Shown here: one piece after another, positions 9,059 through 18,873 of the stretch
Position numbering within the stretch: the first letter of the stretch is position 1
How the letters are laid out: every line of letters begins with the position of its first letter
Source: a virus
DNA length: 33,831 nucleotides
IMG/VR virus record: IMGVR_UViG_3300035145_004080
Coordinates: 1 to 33,831 of that record
Reading direction: 5' to 3' (one strand)
Translations under genes and position numbers: made by a program
The notes under the pieces: generated by a model
What the model saw: only the letters and a program-made list of their open reading frames with translations
Database searches by the model: none
Told to the model about the DNA's origin: nothing

Positions 9059-12000
9059 TTAAACACTCTTGCTTTTGTTATTTTTTATAATTCTAATAGA
9101 TGATAAATTGTCTATAGTATATATTTTTTCATCCAAGATTTCTAAAACGCTTGTCGTATAGTCTTTTCTAAAAGACTCATTGTCAAAATTTAGAACTGAT
9201 ACATTATATGCAATTTTAATATCTTTTAAAAGATTATATCCGTTATTGATACATATTTCAAAAAACTCTCTAAGATACAAATAGTGATTTGTTATAAAAA
9301 AGTTATGATTATTTTTCTTTGTATCATAAATTAATTCAATATTATGAGACTTTTTATTTTGAGAAATCTTAAAGTCACTTTCACTAATACCCTTAAAAAG
9401 ATAATCGCACGTTTTTTTATGTTTATTGTAATATGCGAAAGAAGGCCGTAGCAGTCTATTTTCTTTGTTGTCGAAGAAAATTAGATCGTTTTTAGAAAGA
9501 GACTCTGAATATTCTTTTGTAGTTATAGAATAAAGATAAGGAACTAAACATAGTGTTACACTAATAGCCTTAATGTCAGAGAAATTTGAAACTTCATCAA
9601 GAATATTTGCTGAAAGTTTTATGTTATTAAACAAAACACCTATCTCTTCTATGTTTATAATATTTTTACTTTCTTTTGTTTTTATTGACTTTATTGAGTT
9701 TGTATACGAATTTTCTTCTAATGATACAACGTTAGATGTATTATTGTTTTCTAATCTTATAAATTCTAATTTTCCTTCGTTATGAAATTTGTCCTGGATT
9801 AATCCTGACTTGACAGCCTCGAATTTTTTACGTTCGTCTGAATCGATAACATCATCGATTTCTTGTTCTCTTATTAGTTCTATAAAAATATTATCGTCAT
9901 AAAGACTAATTCTTTTAAAGATATCTTGACGTTTAGAATATTTTTTGTGTATATATTCGACGATACAATTTCTAAAAATACCATCATCAATTTCAGGAGA
10001 GAAGTAAGATTCTTTTATTTTTAAAAAATTACCATATGAAAAATTTGGATTAATTTGAAATACATAATTGTAAAACAACAAACTTGTTTTATTAACTTCT
10101 TCTAGGTCATTAAAAGCATCTACTATGTTGTATTTTTCATCAATACCTACATTTTTATATTTTGATATTTCGTATGGAACAGGTATTATTCTAATCTCTA
10201 AGTCTTCTTTTAAATTTATTTTTTCATTTAATGAATTATTTTTAGATATTATATCTTCTTTTTTAAGGCTACTTTTTTCTTTCAGAAAGTCAAATCTTTT
10301 ATTTTTACTTTTACTTAAAAACTGTATTGACTCGTAATGATTTGATTTTATTTTTTCTAAAAATTCTTCGCTAAAAACAAGTCTATTATTTATTATAGTA
10401 CCTTCGTTTCTTATTTGCGACGTATAATTTTTATAAAAAGTTGTACCTTCAATACTAGTCTTTAATGAAACGTTTATATAAGCATTGTTGATAAATTCTC
10501 GAACAATATTGCTGCTATTTTCACCAATGACACTCTTATATCCAAAACTATCAGCAAGTTCAGAAAGACTTTGAATGTTTTTAATAACTAAACTTGTAAT
10601 ATTTGACACTGAATTGTTTGCAGGACTCAAATTAACATTTTTAACTATATCAATATCTATCAAGTCTTTTATAGCAAGGTTAAATTCTCTAAGCTTAAAA
10701 AATTTCTCTATATTTAAACCTCGCGCTTTGTCTTTGTTGTCAAAATCAAAAGTAAAGTTCCTAGAAGTAGCAAGACTACTTGAAGTTTGTGTGCTAATAT
10801 GGCCTATTTCTAGACTAATGTTTTTAATTACGTAAATATTTCTTGCATCAACATAAAGCACAGTTTTACCAATATTTCTGTTAAAATATTGATTTAAAGG
10901 AGTAATCCTATCTAATTTGCTGTAAACTATTTTAAGTTTTTCATCTACATAGAAGCTTAAAATGTCTTTATTGTTTATTTTTAAGCTTCTAATATATAAA
11001 TCATCAAAAAAGCTGTTAGCAAAGTTTGTATCAAACTCTAAACGTAAAGAATCAAAATTTTCAGAAAAACTTGCATCGCAATCAATCGTTACCAAAGACA
11101 ATAATTCTGTTTCACACTTGTCTTTGTTTGTATTGAAAATCTTATAAATAAATGATGAACTACGATTATATTCTTTGTATATTGACTTTGCGATGCTAAA
11201 TGATCCTGCTTCAGATGCTACAGACAAATTAAAAGATATACTTATTTCAAAATTAAATGTATTTACTTCGTTTTTATAATCACGAAATATATTTTTAGCG
11301 ATAAGATTAGTTGACTCATTTAATTGAATTAAAAGAATTGTAAGGTCGTCATTAACACTAACATCATGATAAATTTTCTGATGTGGTATATTGTTATTTG
11401 ATATATATTTATAAATAACAGAAGCATTGTGTACGTCGCTAATGTTAAGTGATGGTAGAATTAAACTAATAGTATTGTCTAGATCATCATATGTAGATGT
11501 AATACTTAACATATAATTTTCAAGCAGCAAGTCCATAACGTTATACGCGTCAGAAATAATCGGTTCTTGATAAATAGAAGCAAAGTTTTTAACAATAAAA
11601 TTAGAGTCAAAAATAGCTTCATTGTTTAATTTTTTAACAATTATTCTTATTCCACCACTTTGTAGATTTTTTATTAAATTAGTCTGTTGTTTAGAAAATA
11701 TAAAATATATCTCGTCGTCAATTAGTCTTATATTTGATTTATTGATGTTAAAATATGAATTACTATTTCCGGCGTTTTCTGAATACTTAACGTTTTCTTG
11801 TTTTCCTTCAAAATTTTCTGAATAATATCGAAGCAATTCATTATTTAAATAATTTGTCGAATATCTGTTGTAGTTTTGTGTGTTTGACAAGTCTTTATTT
11901 GGAAACGTTGTATTAAACGTGTTATTGTTTTGTACGATAACTTCAATTTTTTCTATTGTGCTAAAAATATTAGAGTTTTGTTTTAGACGAACAAGAAAGT

Positions 12001-12091
12001 ACACATCGTTTGAATTTTCAACTCTTTTAATCGCAGTAATAAAATTATCGTTTAATTCTATTTGCTTAAAAAACGTATTATCTAATTTCAT
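9059..12091 (-). CDS. Large unrecognised putative structural protein, 1010 aa
   Basis: A 1010-residue frame starting MKLDNTFFKQIELNDNFITA. The first 300 residues read as beta-rich (for example VYFLVRLKQN, then IYFIFSKQ), later parts have Lys/Asn/Glu-rich helical stretches, and the C-terminal 150 residues include an aromatic strand-like region ending LSSIRIIKNNKSKSV. No catalytic motif, membrane segment or known domain is visible. AGGA about 8 bases before the ATG is a good ribosome binding site that overlaps the end of the preceding 380-residue gene's untranslated gap. It is followed after 2 bases by the 1618-residue gene, and both share composition and probably assembly. A virion role is inferred from location; a non-structural role cannot be excluded. 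Confidence 0.73.
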   Translation of the reverse strand: MKLDNTFFKQIELNDNFITAIKRVENSNDVYFLVRLKQNSNIFSTIEKIEVIVQNNNTFNTTFPNKDLSNTQNYNRYSTNYLNNELLRYYSENFEGKQENVKYSENAGNSNSYFNINKSNIRLIDDEIYFIFSKQQTNLIKNLQSGGIRIIVKKLNNEAIFDSNFIVKNFASIYQEPIISDAYNVMDLLLENYMLSITSTYDDLDNTISLILPSLNISDVHNASVIYKYISNNNIPHQKIYHDVSVNDDLTILLIQLNESTNLIAKNIFRDYKNEVNTFNFEISISFNLSVASEAGSFSIAKSIYKEYNRSSSFIYKIFNTNKDKCETELLSLVTIDCDASFSENFDSLRLEFDTNFANSFFDDLYIRSLKINNKDILSFYVDEKLKIVYSKLDRITPLNQYFNRNIGKTVLYVDARNIYVIKNISLEIGHISTQTSSSLATSRNFTFDFDNKDKARGLNIEKFFKLREFNLAIKDLIDIDIVKNVNLSPANNSVSNITSLVIKNIQSLSELADSFGYKSVIGENSSNIVREFINNAYINVSLKTSIEGTTFYKNYTSQIRNEGTIINNRLVFSEEFLEKIKSNHYESIQFLSKSKNKRFDFLKEKSSLKKEDIISKNNSLNEKINLKEDLEIRIIPVPYEISKYKNVGIDEKYNIVDAFNDLEEVNKTSLLFYNYVFQINPNFSYGNFLKIKESYFSPEIDDGIFRNCIVEYIHKKYSKRQDIFKRISLYDDNIFIELIREQEIDDVIDSDERKKFEAVKSGLIQDKFHNEGKLEFIRLENNNTSNVVSLEENSYTNSIKSIKTKESKNIINIEEIGVLFNNIKLSANILDEVSNFSDIKAISVTLCLVPYLYSITTKEYSESLSKNDLIFFDNKENRLLRPSFAYYNKHKKTCDYLFKGISESDFKISQNKKSHNIELIYDTKKNNHNFFITNHYLYLREFFEICINNGYNLLKDIKIAYNVSVLNFDNESFRKDYTTSVLEILDEKIYTIDNLSSIRIIKNNKSKSV

Positions 12092-12103
12092 ATTGTAATC
12101 CTA

Positions 12104-13246
12104 TTATTCAGCGACCAAAATAAACATATTTAAAAAAGAGTAATATGAAGATAGAATATAATCTTTTCTATTTGTACCTCTAGAATTGCCATAATTAGCA
12201 ATTAAATTATAATTAAAGTTATAGTCACCTAAATTTTTGCTATCATTAAAAAAGCCGTCAATGTCTTCTTCGTTGTTCCTAGAAAGCTTTATTTTCCCGA
12301 TCAAATAAACGCTTTTTAATTTCCCGTCAGAATTATCATAAAAGTCACCTAATTCTAAAAACATTAACTTTTCAATTTCTCCGCTACGTGGCTCTGTATT
12401 TCTGATTTCAAACATTTCTAATAGAAATGTATCGCTTTCTGTAACATCTTTTAATTCATAGCTTTTTGTAAAGATATTCTTGTTTTTTTCAAGCTCGTTA
12501 ATAATGTCAATTACAGATTGGCTCCTGTCAGATTTGTCTTTAAAGTCAACAATACCGTTATAGTTTTTTAAAACTACATTAAGATTCGAAAGCTGTCTGT
12601 ATTCTGCCAAACCATTAAAGTCTTCGTCTTGAAATAAAGCCTGACCGTCTGAATTTTGAGGAATTAGTTTAAGATAACTGGTTTTTTTCTCCAGCCTTTT
12701 GTCAAATGCTAAGATTGGAATATTTTGAATACTTTCAAAGCTTTTTTTAACAGACGAATATTTTAAAGACCTAGTATTGTTAATGAAGTCAAATACACCG
12801 TTAATATAATTGCCTGAGACCTTAAACTCCAAAGTGTCAGTCTTGGCGTAGTTTTTTGTCAGAAGTATTTTTTTGTTTTTAATTTTATTCGAAATAGAAA
12901 TGTTATTATCAATTATAGACTTTGCAGATGAAATGTAATCGGTTAAATCATCTTGATCTGAAAAACTAAAATCATATTTTAATGAATAACTTTTTTCTAT
13001 TTTGTTTTCTTCAACAATATTGTGAATTCCGCTTATAGATGACTCAAAAGGAAAATAAAAGAAATCAGATTCAGATACTTTTACTTTGTTGTCTTTTGTC
13101 TTTTGAAAATCAATATTATAAACTATAGAAGCATCACTTACAGTTGCATATTTATAATTGATTTCGCTTCTTGATATTTGTTCTCTACCATTATCAGTTA
13201 GAACATAATCAAATAAACGCGACTTTTTGTCTAATATACCTGACAT
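12104..13246 (-). CDS. Putative virion protein with LTxxGRExI N-terminal module, 380 aa
   Basis: A 380-residue protein starting MSGILDKKSRLFDYVLTDNG, with the motif YVLTDNGREQIS at residues 14-25. This is the same module, at the same distance from the N-terminus, as in the 248-residue protein at 1838-2584 (DAVLTERGRELIA). After the motif comes a mixed strand region (YKYATVSDASIVYN) and then about 300 residues without a recognisable domain. I recall MSGIxDKKxRxxDxxxTxxGR starts in marine T4-like phage structural proteins. Its C-terminus is hydrophobic (FLNMFILVAE). It lies between the 1858- and 1010-residue genes in the structural run. The ribosome binding site is weak (GAGAAT). Function beyond a probable virion role is unknown. 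Confidence 0.68.
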   Translation of the reverse strand: MSGILDKKSRLFDYVLTDNGREQISRSEINYKYATVSDASIVYNIDFQKTKDNKVKVSESDFFYFPFESSISGIHNIVEENKIEKSYSLKYDFSFSDQDDLTDYISSAKSIIDNNISISNKIKNKKILLTKNYAKTDTLEFKVSGNYINGVFDFINNTRSLKYSSVKKSFESIQNIPILAFDKRLEKKTSYLKLIPQNSDGQALFQDEDFNGLAEYRQLSNLNVVLKNYNGIVDFKDKSDRSQSVIDIINELEKNKNIFTKSYELKDVTESDTFLLEMFEIRNTEPRSGEIEKLMFLELGDFYDNSDGKLKSVYLIGKIKLSRNNEEDIDGFFNDSKNLGDYNFNYNLIANYGNSRGTNRKDYILSSYYSFLNMFILVAE

Positions 13247-13263
13247 ATTTAATTCTCACATTT

Positions 13264-13283
13264 TATATTTAACATTAAATATA
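13264..13283. repeat. Perfect AT-only palindrome in the gap before the 380-aa gene
   Basis: Two 9-base arms, TATATTTAA and TTAAATATA, are exact reverse complements separated by CA. The palindrome occupies much of the 50-base gap between the stop of the 1858-residue gene and the ATG of the 380-residue gene, the largest gap among the giant genes. The 2-base spacer is too small for a simple RNA hairpin unless inner pairs open. It may be a protein-binding site, an mRNA-processing site or chance in AT-rich DNA. Confidence 0.5.
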
Positions 13284-13296
13284 TCATATCTTTAAT

Positions 13297-16200
13297 TTAA
13301 GTATACAAGCTTTGCATATCTGAGTTATCTTCTGAAGTATTTGATTCTATAAAAGGATAATACGACCTTGCATACTTATCCATGTTTGTGCCGACAAATA
13401 AAGCTCTTTCTGAAGCTATGTCTTTAGTAATTTGATTAAAATATTCGTCATAATATTCTTTTTCAACACAGTGCTGTTCTATTATCTCTTTGTTCTTTCC
13501 GTATAATACTCTAGAGTAATTCTGTGTATCGTATTTTAAATCTTTAAACTGACCAAAATGATTTTTATTGACAAGATAAGAAAATTCAACTGGGTTCAAT
13601 TCTAATACACCATATCTGTAACCATCAAATTTGTCAATTGGATACTTAAACTTTCTAGTCTTTCTATATCCGTAAAAGAAAGATTTCGCAACTAAAGAAT
13701 TTTCAGGTCTCTGTATATTGCTTACAATTGGCGTTCCAAAACTAGTCAAACTGTTATCGACAATTTCAATTCTCTTGTACGACTTTGGCATTAAAATAAT
13801 TTTCTGGTTTCCATTTTCATTTGTTGTAGAAAAGTCTAATTCAAAATAATTTTTTTGAATATTGTCATTAATATTGTAAACTTTTTCGCTAGCATCTTCA
13901 TATATTCTAATTACATCACTTTCATTAATTCCAATCAAATACTGACTCTTAGACAAATAATCAGTATTTAATATTCTATTGTTATAAATTACTCCTAATA
14001 AATTCAAATGTGACGTTTCAAACGCGTATATATTGTTTTTAATTGTAAAAATTGCTCTTATTCCAGTATTGACAAAATAATTGCCTCTTTTCTTATAAAT
14101 AAAAGGCGTGTAATAATATACGTTATCTTTTATTTCAATATTATAACCATTCTTTGTAAACTCTACTGACTTTTTGCTAGCATAGTCTGAATCTGTTAAA
14201 ATATTCTTTTGTATCAAAGTCAAATTATTATTTTTAATAAATTCTGAAGAGTTTAACGGCATATTTTCAAATTGGTATTCGTTATATACTACATCTTTTT
14301 TGTCTTCTGTATGAGAAAGCTCATATAAAGATTCTTTAATGTTAAAATTTGTAGTTATTATGTTATCGTCAAAATTAATATCGCTATTTCTCATTTCTAA
14401 CAATGTAAACGGAAAAGTATCTTTTAATACAATATTCTCTTCGTTTACATCTACAAATTTAGTAATATCTAATTTTCCAATTATAAGTTCTTCAAGTCTA
14501 GCAATCTTTGGGTTTTCATTTGAAAGATCAGTAAAGTTATTATTAGAAATATAATTGATTACATTATAAGTATATGAATGATCATCGCTGTTCTCTGCAT
14601 CACTTCCATTAAGCGCATTATCTCCATTTAACGCAATAATTTCAGAATGTCTGAAAGGAACTACGATCTGGATTGTTTTTTTATTGTCTGACTTGACAAC
14701 AAGATAAAAGTCTCTATCAATTATTTCATCGTCTTCAATGGTTTGTATAGATACCTTCTTGTTCTTTTTAAATACACATTCTTCATTCTCTCCTATCTTA
14801 TAGAAATCAAAATATTCTTGTGGTATGTTTATATTTTCAAATCCTTTTTTAAACCATAAGATCATTTTGTTATATAACTCGCTAGCGCTATCTTTGTCTA
14901 GCTCTATTACTATGCACCATGCCGGAATATTTTGATATCTTAGTAAGGGTGTATTTCTTTTTTTAAAATTAAACATGCTATTTTGCATATAAAATTCTAC
15001 AGGTATTTTTAAAAATTGTAACGAAGAGAATTCAGGCAAAATAGTTTCATAGTTTTCAAAGTTTATAGAATATAAATTATCTTCTGGAACAAATTTGATA
15101 TTTGTATTATAAGTAGGCAAAATGCCTCTTGTAGAATAGTCATTGACAACAACAACGGTATTATTATTAACTTCTTCTGTAGTAATTTCTATTGATTCTG
15201 TAGGTAAAAACAAGTCTTTTATTGTAAAAAAGTCGTATCTATTTTCTAACTCACTTTCTAGATCAACTGTAACGTTATTATAAAAATAGTCATTATTGAT
15301 CGAATAACTTTGTTCATCATAGTATAAATTGACAGGAAATGCACTAGGAACTTCCGAGTAAAATCTTTTATCATCAAATTTTTCTTTATTTATTGAAATA
15401 TAAAATTTTTCATGCCAGTCTTTTATAATACTAACATTCTGAGGCAAACTAGCAATATCATCCGTAGTAAATTTGTCTGAAACAATAATTTTTACGCTAT
15501 TGTTAAAACCGTTGTAAATATCATTTGTGTCTCTTCTAAAAGTTTCTCTTGTCAAACCTAATATGTCATGATGAATAGACACAGCACCCGGAAAAATGCT
15601 GTCTGCCAAAAGACTTTTTGAGTATATGTTAGATGATATACTTAGATTTTCTTTATTGAGACTTGTTTTTCCTTCTTCTATACTTTGAAGCGTATTGTTT
15701 CCTACAAATACTTTTTTAATATTAGTAGACTGAGATGATTCATTTTTCTTGACTTCTTTGATTTCTTTACCGTATAACGTTATTTTTATTTTATCATGAA
15801 ATTTAATATGTGATGCGGTCGTGTTAAAGTTTGAAAAACTGCTAATTCCTACGATAATATCATCTTCAGGCTTACGAACATCGCTTGATAAAATCTTTCC
15901 AGATCTGCTCGAAACAATATTTGTTTCGCTTTCATCTTTGTTGTTTATATTGTTAAGTAGCCTTGAGTCATTTTTAATTGAAACTCCATTTCCTTCGACA
16001 ATAGAAATTTCGTCAATTAACATGTTCTCTGAAGTTGTATCGATCGATTCAGCAGAAAAGTCTTGTACTAAGTCTGTCAAAGTTCTTTCAAACAATATGC
16101 TACCTAATTTATTTCCGAAGATAATATCTCCATTTAGATCAACTTTGGTAATCGTAAAATCGTTAGGTACATGTATATATTTTTTTGATTCGTCAAATGT

Positions 16201-18873
16201 ATTATCTAAAAACTCTACATCATACGACATATAATTGGTTTCTTCTCCTGTAAAAGTAATTTTTTCAATTAAGTGTATAGGAGACCCAAAATGATTTATT
16301 TTTGAGAAATATATTCCAAATAAAATTAAGTTTATGAATAGATTACGTTTTTCTGTTGTACTTAAAATATTAAACAAATTTCCTGCAATATTGCCAGGCT
16401 CATGACCTAAGTCTATCAAAGACATTTCTGTTTTATCTTCAGTGATATTTCTTATTTGACGATATTTAGCACAATAAGCATCATTACCTAATATCGCTGT
16501 ATTAATATAATTAATATCATTAACTGCGTCATACACTAAGATATCACCGAGTGTATATGTGTTATCTAGACTTTCTTCGTGTTTAAATCTAAAATTAATT
16601 CCATTTGTTTTAAAAAGCGAGAGTGCTTTTACGCTAGGATCGATCACTTCCCCAGAAGCGTTGGAAAAGATTATAAAGTCAGGCAAATACGTTGCAGGAT
16701 CAGCAAATAAGCTAAAATTTGATTCACTAGACTCAAAATACAAAGAATTATCTTCATCTCTAATGTCGCTGTAATCCTGAACTACAGCATCGAAAAGTTG
16801 AAGCATTTCTCTGTTACTAATTAGTAATCTTTTGATTATATTGACTTGTGGTATCGTCTGACCTTGAAATAAATTAGAAATACAAGAAAAATTAGACTCT
16901 GATACGTTGTTGTTTATGTCTCTAGAAAAGCATGTATTGAATGTCGAGAATCTTCTTTCTTCTACGTTAATTAAAAGATCATCACTTGCGTCTAGTACAG
17001 TTAAACCATTATAATCTTCAAAAGAAATATCAGAGTTTAACTTAGTCTTTCCAAAAAAAATGCTACTTTCTGTAATTAATTCTTTTTTTGAATTTAATTT
17101 TTCTGATGTTATTTTTGTAAACTTCTTTTTAAATTGAGTTTCGTTATCAATACTATTGCTATAAATATTATAATTTAATACACTACTTGGGGTAGAGTAT
17201 ATTAAATACGAATTATTTTGTGTATTAATACTTTCATTGTTAGAAAGATTTTCAAGATAATAAAACGAAGAATTATCTATTTCGACAATATTGTTATTTT
17301 CTTCATCTATTTCCAGCTGTGTTATTATGCTGCTTTGAATAGAATCAAAAACCAGTGAATCTTCTGTTCCGTTAATGTCAAGTATGACGTTATTGACCTC
17401 AGTAAACTCTCCTTTTAATCTATCAAATTTCAAAGGACTATTCAGATCTGAGAAATTGTTATCTAAATAAGATTCGTTAATCTCTCCTGTATATTGACTA
17501 ATTGTTTGAGTATCTGTGTCTTTTTTGACTCTAAATCCGTAAGGTGAGAGGGGTTTTATTTTTTCGTCGTTTTCTTTTAAAGACTCGGATTTTAAAAGAT
17601 AGAAATTAGCACCAACAATATTGTATTCGCTTTTATTTAATGTGATTAATTTTTCATTATTAAAATCATTTTCTGTACTTACTGTTTCTGTATTACCAGT
17701 ATATACAGGAATTTCAGATTTTGCAGAAATTTTTCCTTCAAATACTACTTTCTCAAGCAAGAATTCTCTTGCAATATAATCTTTGAGTGATATTAAATGA
17801 TCTTTGTTCGGGTTCCATCTTTTATTGTAAGGAAACCCATAAGTTTCAGTTAACTTGTTAAACTTTTGATTAAAAGTATTATCTTTTAAATAGTTGAATC
17901 TGTCGTAATACGGGCTGTGCGTAATAAATGATTTACTTATAAATTTATCTAAAAACGTATAAAGATGATTAATAGTATTTGTATTATCAACTGTACCATT
18001 GTAATTATGGGTTATTGAGTTAGGAAACGTGATATCTGAATTCGCTTTGAAAGAATTAATGTGATACTCGCTGTCATCTAAGTTATACTCCCATCTTTTA
18101 AGATTGTTATTCCAATATGAATTAGTTAAAGAATTAGAAGTAATAGAGTATGAGTTACTTCCTGTAAAATTAAATTGATTATTAAAAGAAGTGCTATCGT
18201 CAATTAAATCAATGTCATCATTAGGCAAGTCACTGTTTCTAGACAACAACATTGTGCTTACAAGTTGACAGTCACTTTCGTTTGTAAAGTCTAGTTCAAT
18301 AACGAAAGACGTCTGATCTCCTAAATAGTAGTTTTCGTCATCGTACAATGTGTTAGAAATAAATTCATTGGAAAATTTTTCTTCTAAAATATTATCTATA
18401 AAAGGCTTGTAGACTTCTTGTTTTGTATTCTCATTTAACTCTTCAAATATTTGATTTCTTTCTTTTTTTGATAATGTAGAATTAAAAGTTTGAAGCGATA
18501 ATTCATTAGGCGTATCAATAAGATTATTGTTGACAAAGAAATTACTGTTAAGTGTATTTTCGTATTCTGCTAATACTACTCCGTCTGCTCTTATTTTTTC
18601 GTCTGAAGTTATATAAAATTTATTAGCATCATTTTCTAATGGTACTACTGTAACTCCTAAAATATTGTTTACACCTGTTTTTTCTTCAAAAACATATGTG
18701 TTTGCATCATCGAAGTAGTCATGACCTGTAAAATCACTTTGTACGGGAGTAGTTTTAATTTGAAAATATTTTCCTGCAATCGACTCTTTTTTTCTTGATA
18801 ACTTTTTATAAGAAGAGTTTAGTAACCCAGACTTTGTTATATTACCTGATGACTTTATTCTTTTTTTTGGCAT
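13297..18873 (-). CDS. Giant putative baseplate/tail structural protein, 1858 aa
   Basis: The longest gene in the window, 1858 residues without interruption. The N-terminus is basic (MPKKRIKSSGNITKSGLLNS), then the chain becomes Asn/Asp/Ser-rich and acidic. Near the C-terminus lie LELNPVEFSYLVNKNHFGQF and KDLKYDTQ, which resemble an FGQFRDMLEQ-type element that I remember from very large structural proteins of marine T4-like phages; this match is from memory. No enzyme motif or membrane segment is visible. Its ATG overlaps the TAA of the 320-residue gene (TAATG), so it is translationally coupled to it. Placement right after the baseplate wedge genes suggests a peripheral baseplate or appendage component, which is inference. 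Confidence 0.76.
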   Translation of the reverse strand: MPKKRIKSSGNITKSGLLNSSYKKLSRKKESIAGKYFQIKTTPVQSDFTGHDYFDDANTYVFEEKTGVNNILGVTVVPLENDANKFYITSDEKIRADGVVLAEYENTLNSNFFVNNNLIDTPNELSLQTFNSTLSKKERNQIFEELNENTKQEVYKPFIDNILEEKFSNEFISNTLYDDENYYLGDQTSFVIELDFTNESDCQLVSTMLLSRNSDLPNDDIDLIDDSTSFNNQFNFTGSNSYSITSNSLTNSYWNNNLKRWEYNLDDSEYHINSFKANSDITFPNSITHNYNGTVDNTNTINHLYTFLDKFISKSFITHSPYYDRFNYLKDNTFNQKFNKLTETYGFPYNKRWNPNKDHLISLKDYIAREFLLEKVVFEGKISAKSEIPVYTGNTETVSTENDFNNEKLITLNKSEYNIVGANFYLLKSESLKENDEKIKPLSPYGFRVKKDTDTQTISQYTGEINESYLDNNFSDLNSPLKFDRLKGEFTEVNNVILDINGTEDSLVFDSIQSSIITQLEIDEENNNIVEIDNSSFYYLENLSNNESINTQNNSYLIYSTPSSVLNYNIYSNSIDNETQFKKKFTKITSEKLNSKKELITESSIFFGKTKLNSDISFEDYNGLTVLDASDDLLINVEERRFSTFNTCFSRDINNNVSESNFSCISNLFQGQTIPQVNIIKRLLISNREMLQLFDAVVQDYSDIRDEDNSLYFESSESNFSLFADPATYLPDFIIFSNASGEVIDPSVKALSLFKTNGINFRFKHEESLDNTYTLGDILVYDAVNDINYINTAILGNDAYCAKYRQIRNITEDKTEMSLIDLGHEPGNIAGNLFNILSTTEKRNLFINLILFGIYFSKINHFGSPIHLIEKITFTGEETNYMSYDVEFLDNTFDESKKYIHVPNDFTITKVDLNGDIIFGNKLGSILFERTLTDLVQDFSAESIDTTSENMLIDEISIVEGNGVSIKNDSRLLNNINNKDESETNIVSSRSGKILSSDVRKPEDDIIVGISSFSNFNTTASHIKFHDKIKITLYGKEIKEVKKNESSQSTNIKKVFVGNNTLQSIEEGKTSLNKENLSISSNIYSKSLLADSIFPGAVSIHHDILGLTRETFRRDTNDIYNGFNNSVKIIVSDKFTTDDIASLPQNVSIIKDWHEKFYISINKEKFDDKRFYSEVPSAFPVNLYYDEQSYSINNDYFYNNVTVDLESELENRYDFFTIKDLFLPTESIEITTEEVNNNTVVVVNDYSTRGILPTYNTNIKFVPEDNLYSINFENYETILPEFSSLQFLKIPVEFYMQNSMFNFKKRNTPLLRYQNIPAWCIVIELDKDSASELYNKMILWFKKGFENINIPQEYFDFYKIGENEECVFKKNKKVSIQTIEDDEIIDRDFYLVVKSDNKKTIQIVVPFRHSEIIALNGDNALNGSDAENSDDHSYTYNVINYISNNNFTDLSNENPKIARLEELIIGKLDITKFVDVNEENIVLKDTFPFTLLEMRNSDINFDDNIITTNFNIKESLYELSHTEDKKDVVYNEYQFENMPLNSSEFIKNNNLTLIQKNILTDSDYASKKSVEFTKNGYNIEIKDNVYYYTPFIYKKRGNYFVNTGIRAIFTIKNNIYAFETSHLNLLGVIYNNRILNTDYLSKSQYLIGINESDVIRIYEDASEKVYNINDNIQKNYFELDFSTTNENGNQKIILMPKSYKRIEIVDNSLTSFGTPIVSNIQRPENSLVAKSFFYGYRKTRKFKYPIDKFDGYRYGVLELNPVEFSYLVNKNHFGQFKDLKYDTQNYSRVLYGKNKEIIEQHCVEKEYYDEYFNQITKDIASERALFVGTNMDKYARSYYPFIESNTSEDNSDMQSLYT

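Noticed and set aside
15821-16234. A 137-codon plus-strand open frame within the 1858-aa gene
   Set aside because: It lies wholly antisense to a long intact gene; its Ser/Leu/Ile-rich translation is what the complement of Asn/Asp/Lys-rich sequence gives. No ribosome binding site or context supports it.
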